A DNA stretch of 64,000 nucleotides from BRH-c54 sp965284565 (lineage in GTDB: Bacteria; Bacteroidota; Bacteroidia; Flavobacteriales_E; Vicingaceae). A model generated the notes under the pieces. That model searched no databases. It was not told the DNA's origin and was given only the letters and a program-made list of their open reading frames with translations. Shown piece after piece: positions 1-7,817 of the stretch. The DNA is taken from contig OZ260100.1 of the NCBI GenBank assembly GCA_965284565.1, forward strand, positions 868,001 to 932,000, in the 5' to 3' direction. A program made the translations under genes and the position numbers. How positions within the stretch are numbered: the first letter of the stretch is position 1; every line of letters begins with the position of its first letter.

Positions 1-227
1 TGATAAGTTCCTTCAACATTATTAGCTCCATTATTTGTCGTTAAAGAGAAATTCCCATTTTCATGGAACTTTAATAAATTTACCCCCCCTTCTGTTTTCC
101 AATTACTTTCACACAAATTTTCAATTAAATCATCATTGTCGCATACATCCAATTTATTTAAACCGAAAAGTTTTATTGCTCCTCCAACAACTACGATTAT
201 TCCAATTATTAAAAGTATTCTATTCAT
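1..227 (-). CDS. hypothetical membrane-anchored protein (partial)
   Basis: This reading frame starts at 227 and runs off the left edge without a stop, giving about 75 residues. Residues 1-20 form a hydrophobic segment (MNRILLIIGI...) that is either an uncleaved anchor or a signal. The following part has a small soluble domain with the pattern NWKTEGG...FHENGNFSL, loosely reminiscent of lipocalin-like domains. It begins 12 bases after the lipoprotein gene on the same strand, so it is probably co-transcribed with it. I do not recognise the family and the C-terminus is missing. Confidence 0.6.
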   Translation of the reverse strand, partial: MNRILLIIGIIVVVGGAIKLFGLNKLDVCDNDDLIENLCESNWKTEGGVNLLKFHENGNFSLTTNNGANNVEGTY

Positions 228-239
228 TATATACGATTT

Positions 240-1553
240 TTAATCAATTACACAGTCACAATCAACATAATCAAAAGGCTTATAAAAATTAGAAGTGCCC
301 TGCTTACCAATTATGAATAAGTGATATGGTTCTTTAAGAATATTCTCTGATTCGAAAACATATAACTTTTCTGTGTTTTCACTTCCGTTAATTGCCTCAT
401 AATCTGAGTACATGTTATTATTCATAGGTTGAAAACTATAAAGATTGCCATTGTCAGGATTAATTTTAATAACATGTTTATCTACTTCAAATTCTTTTAA
501 TCCATTGTAATTATTAAAGCTGAAAGAATGATTCCCTTCATATACAACTACATTTAAAGTGTCTTTTATTAATTTTACTGAAAGAATACTTAAATCATCG
601 TAATCACTAAAAATTGAATCAGTAGAACATGGTAATCCACAAAATGTCCATTTCAAAACACCTTCTATATCAAATTTTCGTAATCGAATTCTTATTATAT
701 TATTTGTTAAATTAGGGAACCTATCCATAAAATCATAATTACTTATATAATCTACATCTTCGGTAACATATATATTTGAGTTAGTATCAAGAAAATAGTC
801 TCGAATTTTAGACCATGATTTTTTTTTGCCAGAATACGTTACTTCAACATCTGCAGTATAATATTCACCAGTTGATTTGTCTTGCCCTTTTCGTGTCTCT
901 TTCTTTGTTGTGGATTTATTCGGATTCATTGTTAGACTGGGGATAAGCTCTGCTGATATTCCGTCTCCGTAAAATTCAGGTTCAGGCTTATTTGAAATTA
1001 GAGTATCACCTTTAGAAATATCTCCATTGTTAATTTTTTTAGTAAATGAATTAATTACATCCACAGCTTTTTCATCATAATACATGTTATTACTTGTGTA
1101 GTCATCAACAAATGGAAAAGAAAGGAATGTTAATCCATTTTCTTCACTTCTTTTGGTGTAAACTAAAAAGTATACAAATTCAATTTTCGAGTGTTCAGTA
1201 ATAATTGAAATAAAAGCCTTACAGGCATCATCATATAATATCATTTCTGGAGAGGAGTTAGCCTCACTAAAGACAGTGTTTAATTGATTATAAGCATTAT
1301 CTGCTCCAGTGAATTTACCTTGTTGAAGTAGTTGCTCGATAATAAAAAAGTCATTAGTAATAACTGAAACGGAATCTCCTTTATATACTGCATCATAAAT
1401 CTTCAAGTTCTCAAAGCCTTTATTTTTCAAATAAGCTTCCAGGTGATTTGTATTAATATTTTCAAGCAACCATTGTTTTGTTTTCTCTTCTTCAGACAGA
1501 CCACAACCTGCTAAAATTAGGGCAGAAAGACCCAAAATAAATATTTTTTTCAT
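240..1553 (-). CDS. hypothetical lipoprotein
   Basis: The 437-residue protein starts with a type II signal peptide (MKKIFILGLSALILAGCG); Cys17 in the LAGC lipobox is the expected lipidation site, so the mature protein should sit in the envelope. The rest is a long soluble part without a motif I recognise, including a lysine/threonine-rich stretch around residues 210-230. It lies 6 bases after the upstream membrane-protein gene and 12 bases before the next frame, suggesting a three-gene transcription unit. No function can be assigned. Confidence 0.75.
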   Translation of the reverse strand: MKKIFILGLSALILAGCGLSEEEKTKQWLLENINTNHLEAYLKNKGFENLKIYDAVYKGDSVSVITNDFFIIEQLLQQGKFTGADNAYNQLNTVFSEANSSPEMILYDDACKAFISIITEHSKIEFVYFLVYTKRSEENGLTFLSFPFVDDYTSNNMYYDEKAVDVINSFTKKINNGDISKGDTLISNKPEPEFYGDGISAELIPSLTMNPNKSTTKKETRKGQDKSTGEYYTADVEVTYSGKKKSWSKIRDYFLDTNSNIYVTEDVDYISNYDFMDRFPNLTNNIIRIRLRKFDIEGVLKWTFCGLPCSTDSIFSDYDDLSILSVKLIKDTLNVVVYEGNHSFSFNNYNGLKEFEVDKHVIKINPDNGNLYSFQPMNNNMYSDYEAINGSENTEKLYVFESENILKEPYHLFIIGKQGTSNFYKPFDYVDCDCVID

Positions 1554-1559
1554 TTCTTA

Positions 1560-2036
1560 TTACTTTGTTAATCGGTTATATTGTTCTTGTGTAACTCTTC
1601 CATCACCTCCGCAGCTTGAACATTCGCCAAACTGTCCCGTGATATTATTTGTTCTTCGTCCCAATCCATTACAATGTGGACATGTATAATCCTGAGAAGA
1701 AACAGATTTATTTGTATTGGTTCTACTTGAGTAAGGAGACTTATACCCATCATTCATCCAAACGATACCAACAAAAAATATCAATAGGATGCTTGCACCT
1801 CTTCGGAATGGAACCACTAAACTTTCGTTGCTTTTTCTTGCCCACAAAGCCATAAGTCCACCACCAACTAAAACACAAAAAAGGAAAGAAAACACTCGCA
1901 TAAGAAAACTTCCACCTGCTTCTTTGCTTAATACAAAGAAGATTATGATTAAAGAAAAGATATTAATGCCAATAAATAGATAGGCATTTTTTGAATAAAC
2001 TTCTTTAAAGAAATTAACTAACTTGTTTGAATTCAT
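1560..2036 (-). CDS. membrane protein with DnaJ-like cysteine-rich motif
   Basis: The 158-residue protein has about three hydrophobic segments (roughly residues 19-37, 43-64 and 82-95). A C-terminal tail follows with two CxxCxGxG-type repeats, CPHCNGLG and CSSCGGDG, separated by 15 residues. This pairing resembles half of the DnaJ zinc-binding domain and should bind one zinc. J domain and substrate-binding domains are absent, so it is not a DnaJ. It is the first gene of the putative leftward operon with the lipoprotein. Role unknown; a redox or protein-binding function is only inference. Confidence 0.7.
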   Translation of the reverse strand: MNSNKLVNFFKEVYSKNAYLFIGINIFSLIIIFFVLSKEAGGSFLMRVFSFLFCVLVGGGLMALWARKSNESLVVPFRRGASILLIFFVGIVWMNDGYKSPYSSRTNTNKSVSSQDYTCPHCNGLGRRTNNITGQFGECSSCGGDGRVTQEQYNRLTK

Positions 2037-2053
2037 AAGTCAAAAAATTTCAG

Positions 2054-2061
2054 CAAATATA
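2054..2061 (-). promoter_or_regulatory. putative -7 box (TATATTTG)
   Basis: Read leftward the sequence is TATATTTG, matching the Bacteroidota -7 consensus TAnnTTTG. It lies 17 bases before the start codon of the zinc-finger membrane protein. No clear -33 TTTG was found, so support is moderate. Confidence 0.4.
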
Positions 2062-2113
2062 TAAAATAATTTCTAAATATAGAGGGTTTATAAATAGAGT
2101 TACTATTTTTAGT

Positions 2114-2395
2114 TTGAATAATGACTTTTGTGTTATGAAATCTGACACAAAAGAAATAGAGCAAGAATACCTTAGTAAACTTATGGATAGGGTTTTGCAG
2201 TTGAGGAAAGCCAAAAAAATGAGTCAAGAAAAGTTGGCAAATGAGAGTGGTATAGCTCGTTCACTAATGCGTGGATATGAAAGAAAGGAAAGAAATATTT
2301 CCTTTGCAAACCTTGTTCGAATAATCAAGTTTGGGTTTGGGATGACAATTGAAGATTTTTTCTCGGAGGGGTTTGATAAAAAAATGAAGGGATAA
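2114..2395 (+). CDS. XRE-family helix-turn-helix regulator
   Basis: A 93-residue DNA-binding protein. The helix-turn-helix is visible around residues 25-75: LRKAKKMSQEKLA is helices 1-2, ESGIARSLMRGYERKER is the recognition helix and following turn. The protein ends shortly after the HTH, as stand-alone Cro/C1-type repressors do. A second in-frame Met at 2135 (MKSDTKE) is an equally good start. It is transcribed divergently from the lipoprotein operon across 77 bases, so it may regulate that operon or itself. Target genes are unknown. Confidence 0.85.
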   Translation: MNNDFCVMKSDTKEIEQEYLSKLMDRVLQLRKAKKMSQEKLANESGIARSLMRGYERKERNISFANLVRIIKFGFGMTIEDFFSEGFDKKMKG

Positions 2396-2453
2396 CACTT
2401 AAGAAAATACAGATGCTCTTGGGCGTAATTTTGATAACTTTTAAAACAAAAAA

Positions 2454-2777
2454 ATGAATTACTTTCTTTTTACCTATGATAAGCATGAAAAAGGTAATAT
2501 TAAAGATTCTGATAAATTACAAGAAAACTTAATTACTCTTTTTAAAACACATAAATTTGATAATATAGAATGGTGTGCCACTACAACTTTTGTATTTTCT
2601 ACAATTAAGTCAATGGATGATGTAGAAATAATTTTGAAAGATTGGAAAGATGAGATATATTATACACTTATCCCTATACAATTAAATAGACATAATAAAC
2701 CTATATGGCAAATATGGAGAAACAAGGATGTTGCCAATAATTTTAAAGAAAAATATTATCCAGAAAAAGATGAATAG
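2454..2777 (+). CDS. hypothetical protein
   Basis: A 107-residue soluble protein with no signal peptide or membrane segment. It starts MNYFLFTYDKHEKGN and has a tryptophan-containing C-terminal half (DWKDEIYYTLIPIQL, IWQIWRNKD). The general look (short strand, helix, IEWCATTTFVF strand) recalls small alpha/beta toxin or CRISPR Cas2-like folds, but I see no diagnostic residues. Its last 22 bases overlap the end of a convergent small gene. Function unknown. Confidence 0.55.
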   Translation: MNYFLFTYDKHEKGNIKDSDKLQENLITLFKTHKFDNIEWCATTTFVFSTIKSMDDVEIILKDWKDEIYYTLIPIQLNRHNKPIWQIWRNKDVANNFKEKYYPEKDE

Positions 2778-2974
2778 GATGAATTATTCCAAAGAGGAGA
2801 ATATTCTCCAGATTTATCCATAGTTTCAAACTCATACACTGTTTCTTGTAATAGATACTTCACAAAAGGATAATTTTCATTAACAGCCCTTTCTTTTAAT
2901 GCAATACAAAAGTTCCACATTTCTGTATTGAAATGCTGTTCATAGTCTGGATTTTTAAATTTTAAGGAATTCAA
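2756..2974 (-). CDS. small hypothetical protein
   Basis: A 72-residue acidic protein beginning MNSLKFKNPDYEQHFN, with an amphipathic helix (EMWNFCIALKERAV) and a serine-rich tail. It converges on and overlaps by 22 bases the gene ending at 2777. The amino-acid composition is protein-like rather than shadow-like. No family recognised; it could still be spurious. Confidence 0.45.
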   Translation of the reverse strand: MNSLKFKNPDYEQHFNTEMWNFCIALKERAVNENYPFVKYLLQETVYEFETMDKSGEYSPLWNNSSYSSFSG

Positions 2975-3055
2975 GTTAATTTTTTTATTTAAAAATAAGA
3001 AATCATCAAAGAAAAGTAAAGAAGAAAATGAAAAATAGTTTTATTAAATTTGGCA

Positions 3056-3175
3056 ATGGACTTTTTTAAACTCAAAAATTTAGCTAAAAAGAATGAATTA
3101 AGAATAGATAATTATAAAGATAAAGTATTATTTTTGAATAGTGAAAAAAATAAATTGAAACAAAAGTTTCGCTAA
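3056..3175 (+). CDS. possible short ORF or gene remnant (39 aa)
   Basis: A 39-codon frame (MDFFKLKNLAKKNELR...) lies in the otherwise empty 2975-3439 stretch. It is lysine-rich and helical and ends abruptly, as if it were the 5' stub of a longer gene. No convincing ribosome binding site was seen. The rest of this stretch is AT-rich with a weak imperfect palindrome near 3174-3195 and the promoter of the TIR gene at its right end. Confidence 0.25.
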   Translation: MDFFKLKNLAKKNELRIDNYKDKVLFLNSEKNKLKQKFR

Positions 3176-3396
3176 GCATTACCAAATTGGAATGCTATGC
3201 GATAGTTTTTATTGGATATAACAAGTTACCTGCAAACTTGAAACTGTATCGCTTTGAACAAACATTTTTTTTAATATATGACGACATCAACTGACACCGT
3301 TTATAAAGCCAACACAAGAAATATTTTTATTAAAAAAAATACACACACAAAAATTTTAAGTCAACACACAAGTGGCACATTTGCTTTTGCTGTTTC

Positions 3397-3429
3397 TTTG
3401 CAAAATGACTGTGTTAAATTTTACATTTG
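3397..3429 (+). promoter_or_regulatory. promoter of the TIR-GTPase gene
   Basis: TTTG at 3397-3400 and TACATTTG at 3422-3429 are separated by 21 bases, matching the Bacteroidota -33/-7 promoter pattern TTTG-N(17-23)-TAnnTTTG. The ATG at 3440 is only 10 bases beyond the -7 box, so the transcript would have an extremely short leader. This is the only good promoter seen for the five-gene cluster. Confidence 0.6.
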
Positions 3430-3439
3430 AAAAACATCA

Positions 3440-6118
3440 ATGAAAGAAGAAGTATTCATATCATATGCTTGGAACAAACAACCAAAGGGTGGAAACACAC
3501 AAGACCCTATTGTAACTGCTATTCAAAAAACATTACAGAATAATTTCAAAGTTATTATTGACAAAGATGTCATCAATTACAAAGACAATATACAAGAGTT
3601 TGAGGAACGACTTGGAAGAGGGCAGAAAATTGTTCTTGTAATAAGTGACAAGTTTTTAAAATCTCCTCATTGTATGTATGAGATTTTAAAAATCAAAGAA
3701 AAAGGAAATGTCTATGAAAGAATTTTTCCTGTTGTCTTAAAAGATGCAAGTATATACAAATCAAACCAAGCAATTAAATACATCCGATATTGGGAAAAAG
3801 AAATTGCCAAACTCAATAAAGAACTGAGTAAACTAACTTCTAACGCCAACACTCCTACCATTCAAACTGACCTTAATAATTACACTTCCATCAGAGCAAT
3901 ATTTGATGATTTTCGTGGCTTGTTAAGTAAGATGAATACACTAACACCAGAAACTCATTTAGGAACAAATTTCAAATCACTTACCAGTGCTTTGAATGGC
4001 AACAAGCCAGTTGCCGATAACAAACAGGAAAAAACTTACATATCAAAAATTAACACAACAAAAAAATTGTTTGAAAAAGCAATCAAGATTGTTGAAAATG
4101 AAGTAAAAGGAGAAAGTAAAAACGCAGAGGACATTTTAGAAAAGATTAAACACTTCTACCAACAATGCAAAAACCAAAATTTTCAAATTGCTGTTTTGGC
4201 AATGGTAAAATCTGGCAAATCAACTTTCTTAAACTCTTTACTTGGAAATGAATTTTTACCAATGAATAATATTCCTGAAACAGCAGTTCCAATTAGAATA
4301 GTTCACTCTGAAAATGAAAAAGGTGTTCTACACTTCAATAAAAATAAAATAGAAGGAGTCGATAAAATCAACACTTACCTTGTAGAAGTAAACAAAGAAA
4401 ACCGAAATAACAACGGAACTGAAGAAGAAGTTAAGTTTAATCTACACGCTCCATTCATAGTATTGAAAGAAAAGGAAATGACTGATATTAAATTTGAAAT
4501 CCTTGATTCAGCAGGATTCGGAGAAGCTTTGCCTCAATTAACTGTAGGAAAAAGTATCAACCAATCAACATCGGATTTAGTTGACCAGATTAGTGCCATC
4601 ATTTATTTACTTGACTATACCAAATTAAAAACAAAAGATGAAGATGCCACCCTGAATCAAATTATTCAGATGCGACCTGATATTCTTGATAAAATTCAAG
4701 ACAGATTATTTTTCATCATCAATCAAATTGATGAAGAAGATAGAAATAGCTTAACCAAGGAAAAAGCGATTGATTTTGTTTATAACACGATAAAGGATAA
4801 AATGCCTGATGCTTTAAGGCAAAATATTTTTACTATATCTGCAAAGCAAGCTTTGCTTTCAAGATTAATTCTAACAGGCAATGACACACCAGCAGTCAAA
4901 AGTGATTTTGCAAAAATTGCATTTGGAATTGCTACAGCAGGCAAGAAAACCGATACCGAATACAAAGAAGCCGCAAGGGATATTTTAACTCATAGCAACA
5001 TTGAAGAAATTGAACTCAGTATCATCAATCACATTTTTGAAAACCGCAGCAAAATCTTTTTTGAAAGTTTACAAGACAACTTAAAACGGCTACTACAAGA
5101 ATTCAAAAATAAATATGTGATAACGGCATCAGGTACACTAAGCAAAACAGTTCAAGAAATTGAAGAGCTTGAAGGAAAAATCAAGGAAGCAAAAAAAAAA
5201 CAACAAAGTATACAGGAAGAAGCCGACAAGTTTGAAACAGAAATAAGAAGTTGGATTGAAACAGAATTTAAAGGTTTTGAAAAATCAACCATTGACCATA
5301 TTGAATCAGCGTTCAACTTAGAGAAGGCAGAGGAAAAACAATCGTTCCTAAACAAAATTATTCCAAATTGGGTTAGGAATCTTCAACTTTATATCAAAAG
5401 TGCAGAGGAACAATCCACCTATTCTTCTTATGAAGAAATTGAAATGATTGTAAAAGAATTAAATCAGATAATCAGTAACGAGTTACATACCTCTTTCGTT
5501 GCCTTCAAAAAAAATTTGGAGAACAAAGTATTAAGCAAGCAAAACGCTTTGTTTGAAACTTTAAAGCATACTATAAACTCACTTGCAAGAGAGTTTGAAA
5601 CAACTCTGAAAAAAGAATTGAAAATAGAATTAGAGCCAGTTGAACTTCATTTAGATGCTATCAATTTTGACAAGATGCTTTCAGATGCAGATGTGTTTTT
5701 AAATCGCTTCGTAAAATCAAACTATAAAATCGAAAATGTTGAACGACCTGAACAAGTTTATATTCAAGGTTCTTGGTGTGAAAGAAACAGAGTAGAAACC
5801 AGATATGTGATGAAGCAAGAATGGATACACGAAACCAATATCAATAAGAATGGAATTGAATTGCATTGGAGAAAAAAAATAGAAACATACAACTCAAATG
5901 CAATTGTTATGACAAATAGCTTAATTGAAAGCAGCATCAAAACTCAAATTAAAAATGCACGAAAAAGTTTTGATTCCTATGTTGACAATTACATGACTAC
6001 TATCAGAAAACAAAAGGAAAAACTCTCATTAAACAGCACAGAAGAAATAAGACAACGATTGATAGTTTTAGATGAACTTAATAAAAATATTTCTTCAATA
6101 ATTACTGACATAAGGTAA
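3440..6118 (+). CDS. TIR-dynamin-like GTPase fusion (putative defence protein)
   Basis: An 892-residue fusion. Residues 1-120 form a TIR domain: FISYAW at 6-11, a D41/G61 core, LVISDKFLKS at 66-75, and E81 in the CMYEI motif is the expected NADase glutamate. After a linker of about 130 residues comes a dynamin-like GTPase: P-loop AMVKSGKST (254-262, Ala in place of the first Gly), a switch-like PETAVP (279-284), DSAG (356-359) and NQID (428-431). Residues ~565-610 are a charged coiled coil, and the long C-terminal part looks like a helical stalk. TIR domains cleave NAD+ or signal in immunity; bacterial dynamins remodel membranes, and some (LeoABC/Eleos) act in phage defence. I infer a sensor/effector that depletes NAD+ on infection. 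It heads a co-directional cluster. Confidence 0.85.
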   Translation: MKEEVFISYAWNKQPKGGNTQDPIVTAIQKTLQNNFKVIIDKDVINYKDNIQEFEERLGRGQKIVLVISDKFLKSPHCMYEILKIKEKGNVYERIFPVVLKDASIYKSNQAIKYIRYWEKEIAKLNKELSKLTSNANTPTIQTDLNNYTSIRAIFDDFRGLLSKMNTLTPETHLGTNFKSLTSALNGNKPVADNKQEKTYISKINTTKKLFEKAIKIVENEVKGESKNAEDILEKIKHFYQQCKNQNFQIAVLAMVKSGKSTFLNSLLGNEFLPMNNIPETAVPIRIVHSENEKGVLHFNKNKIEGVDKINTYLVEVNKENRNNNGTEEEVKFNLHAPFIVLKEKEMTDIKFEILDSAGFGEALPQLTVGKSINQSTSDLVDQISAIIYLLDYTKLKTKDEDATLNQIIQMRPDILDKIQDRLFFIINQIDEEDRNSLTKEKAIDFVYNTIKDKMPDALRQNIFTISAKQALLSRLILTGNDTPAVKSDFAKIAFGIATAGKKTDTEYKEAARDILTHSNIEEIELSIINHIFENRSKIFFESLQDNLKRLLQEFKNKYVITASGTLSKTVQEIEELEGKIKEAKKKQQSIQEEADKFETEIRSWIETEFKGFEKSTIDHIESAFNLEKAEEKQSFLNKIIPNWVRNLQLYIKSAEEQSTYSSYEEIEMIVKELNQIISNELHTSFVAFKKNLENKVLSKQNALFETLKHTINSLAREFETTLKKELKIELEPVELHLDAINFDKMLSDADVFLNRFVKSNYKIENVERPEQVYIQGSWCERNRVETRYVMKQEWIHETNINKNGIELHWRKKIETYNSNAIVMTNSLIESSIKTQIKNARKSFDSYVDNYMTTIRKQKEKLSLNSTEEIRQRLIVLDELNKNISSIITDIR

Positions 6119-6272
6119 GTTACAAGCATGACAATAAAAAACATAAGTCAAGGGTTTAAGATTGTCAGTATAAAACCGCTAAGGGGTTACATGTGTAGAT
6201 TATCTAAAATTCTTTATAAGAATGGACTTTCGAACCGACAGTCGAGTTTGATAAGACAATTAATATACTAAA

Positions 6273-7109
6273 ATGAAATTTGAACTAAACCAAATTGCTA
6301 CTATAACTAATTCAGAAATTGACTTATTCCGAAAAATGAGTTCAATACTTTCTTTAAAGTATAATGTAACATTCATTGGTGAGACACACCAACAGTATGT
6401 TGAATATCATTCAGCACAGGTAGGGCAAATTGTAAGAAAAGAAATTTCCGACTTGTGGATTATTTCGTTTTCACCTACCAAGCAAAAAGCAAGAATGACA
6501 TTCTTGCAAGCAAAATATCATAGAGCCAATTTAAACCGACATCTTGCAACATTTTATGGTGACTTCTTTCAATTTGAATTATTATCTCAAAGACCTACAC
6601 TAACAAATGTAGTTGGACAAAGGTTTAATTTCCCGTTAGATATTCTATCCTTTAGTTGTTGCAGCAGTATTGGTTCTTATGGAGTATTTTTCATTGACAG
6701 CAAAAAACAAATTGATTTAACATATTGTTCAGCACAGTATTTAACTACAACCAGTACATTACCAGTTTTATACAGAGCGAAGACAATTGACTTAAACATT
6801 CCATACTACTCAACTCATCAGTTGACTCCTTGTGGTTGTGGTTGCAGTGAATTGGTTTCGTGTTTTGACATTGATACATTTACAGATTCAATTTTAGCAT
6901 TGGAAATTGGTGTTGAACTTTCACATCATCCCCATATTTTAGGATTTGTTCAAGGAGTTGTGAAAAATAATAACAACAGCATAGCCACAAATCAATTCAT
7001 AAACTTCATAAACAATTTTCAGATAACTAATATTAACGACAACACAAACTTTGAGGGCTCTCCAGTGAACATTTTAATCATTAACACCGATGAAAAAAAA
7101 GAAGATTAA
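6273..7109 (+). CDS. hypothetical protein, possible PD-(D/E)XK-like nuclease
   Basis: A 278-residue protein without signal or membrane segments. Around residues 37-84 there is an arrangement compatible with a restriction-endonuclease-like core: E37 or E44 in a predicted helix, D60 in EISDLWII, and QAK (79-81) closing a following strand, the (D/E/Q)xK signature. Further on, a cysteine cluster (SCCSS near 128, CGCGCSELVSC near 187-197) could bind metal. It lies 154 bases after the TIR-GTPase gene in the same direction. The nuclease reading is inference from motif spacing only; I do not recognise the family. Confidence 0.6.
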   Translation: MKFELNQIATITNSEIDLFRKMSSILSLKYNVTFIGETHQQYVEYHSAQVGQIVRKEISDLWIISFSPTKQKARMTFLQAKYHRANLNRHLATFYGDFFQFELLSQRPTLTNVVGQRFNFPLDILSFSCCSSIGSYGVFFIDSKKQIDLTYCSAQYLTTTSTLPVLYRAKTIDLNIPYYSTHQLTPCGCGCSELVSCFDIDTFTDSILALEIGVELSHHPHILGFVQGVVKNNNNSIATNQFINFINNFQITNINDNTNFEGSPVNILIINTDEKKED

Positions 7110-7170
7110 TTTTTCTTGTTTTAAGAGAGGAGAAGTTTTAAACTTATTTAAGAATAAAAATAATTTGTAA

Positions 7171-7812
7171 ATGCATACCATCAAAATGTTATTAAAGTTT
7201 GGGCAAGAGGAAAACATAAAAGACTTGTTTTATAATGGAACAATTTATATGAGTCCGATACAGCAGTTCAGAAAGATTGAAGATGGTGAATTGCGTGGTG
7301 ACAAGTATGAAGGTGTGAGCCGCATAAATAACTATCTTCCTGGACAACTTGAGATTCCTTCAATTGGCTACAAAGGAAACTATCATACATTTCACATGCT
7401 TGAATCATACGAAAATGTTTTAGGTAATATTTATAGCTTATATTGCGTTTCATCACATGGTTGGAAAAATCCACTTGATTTTAAAATTGACGAGAAAATT
7501 AAAAGATTCGGTTCCCACTGTTTGGTAATTAAAGACAATCAAAAATTTTTATCATTGATTGAAGCCAAACTGCAAGAGTTGAATGTTAAATTTAGACATG
7601 GTTTCATTGAATATTACGATAAAAATACTGTCAATAAAAAAATCAATTTATTTGAAAAACCTATGAACTTTGAATATCAAAAAGAGTTTAGGTTTTATGT
7701 CAAAAGAGATTCTATTGAACCGTTTGTATTTAATATTGGCAGCTTAGCTAATATTGCAGAATTATACCCTTCTGAATTAATTGTTGATGAATTAACACTC
7801 CAACCATTATAA
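7171..7812 (+). CDS. hypothetical protein, DUF2971-like
   Basis: A 213-residue soluble protein. The N-terminus (FGQEENIKDLFYNGTIYMSP) and the late motif FEYQKEFRFYV (about residues 167-177) resemble the layout of DUF2971-type proteins, which start with a 'yyS...L..g.ly.s' segment and end with a conserved Y..E.EyR motif. Such proteins are frequent in accessory and defence loci but their biochemistry is unknown. It ends 5 bases before the PLD-family gene, indicating translational coupling with it. Family assignment is tentative. Confidence 0.6.
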   Translation: MHTIKMLLKFGQEENIKDLFYNGTIYMSPIQQFRKIEDGELRGDKYEGVSRINNYLPGQLEIPSIGYKGNYHTFHMLESYENVLGNIYSLYCVSSHGWKNPLDFKIDEKIKRFGSHCLVIKDNQKFLSLIEAKLQELNVKFRHGFIEYYDKNTVNKKINLFEKPMNFEYQKEFRFYVKRDSIEPFVFNIGSLANIAELYPSELIVDELTLQPL

Positions 7813-7817
7813 TAACA

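Noticed and set aside
3200..3260. Integron-like attC site (TATAACAAGTTACC)
   Set aside because: No matching R'/L' pair with proper spacing and no integrase nearby; the resemblance is superficial.
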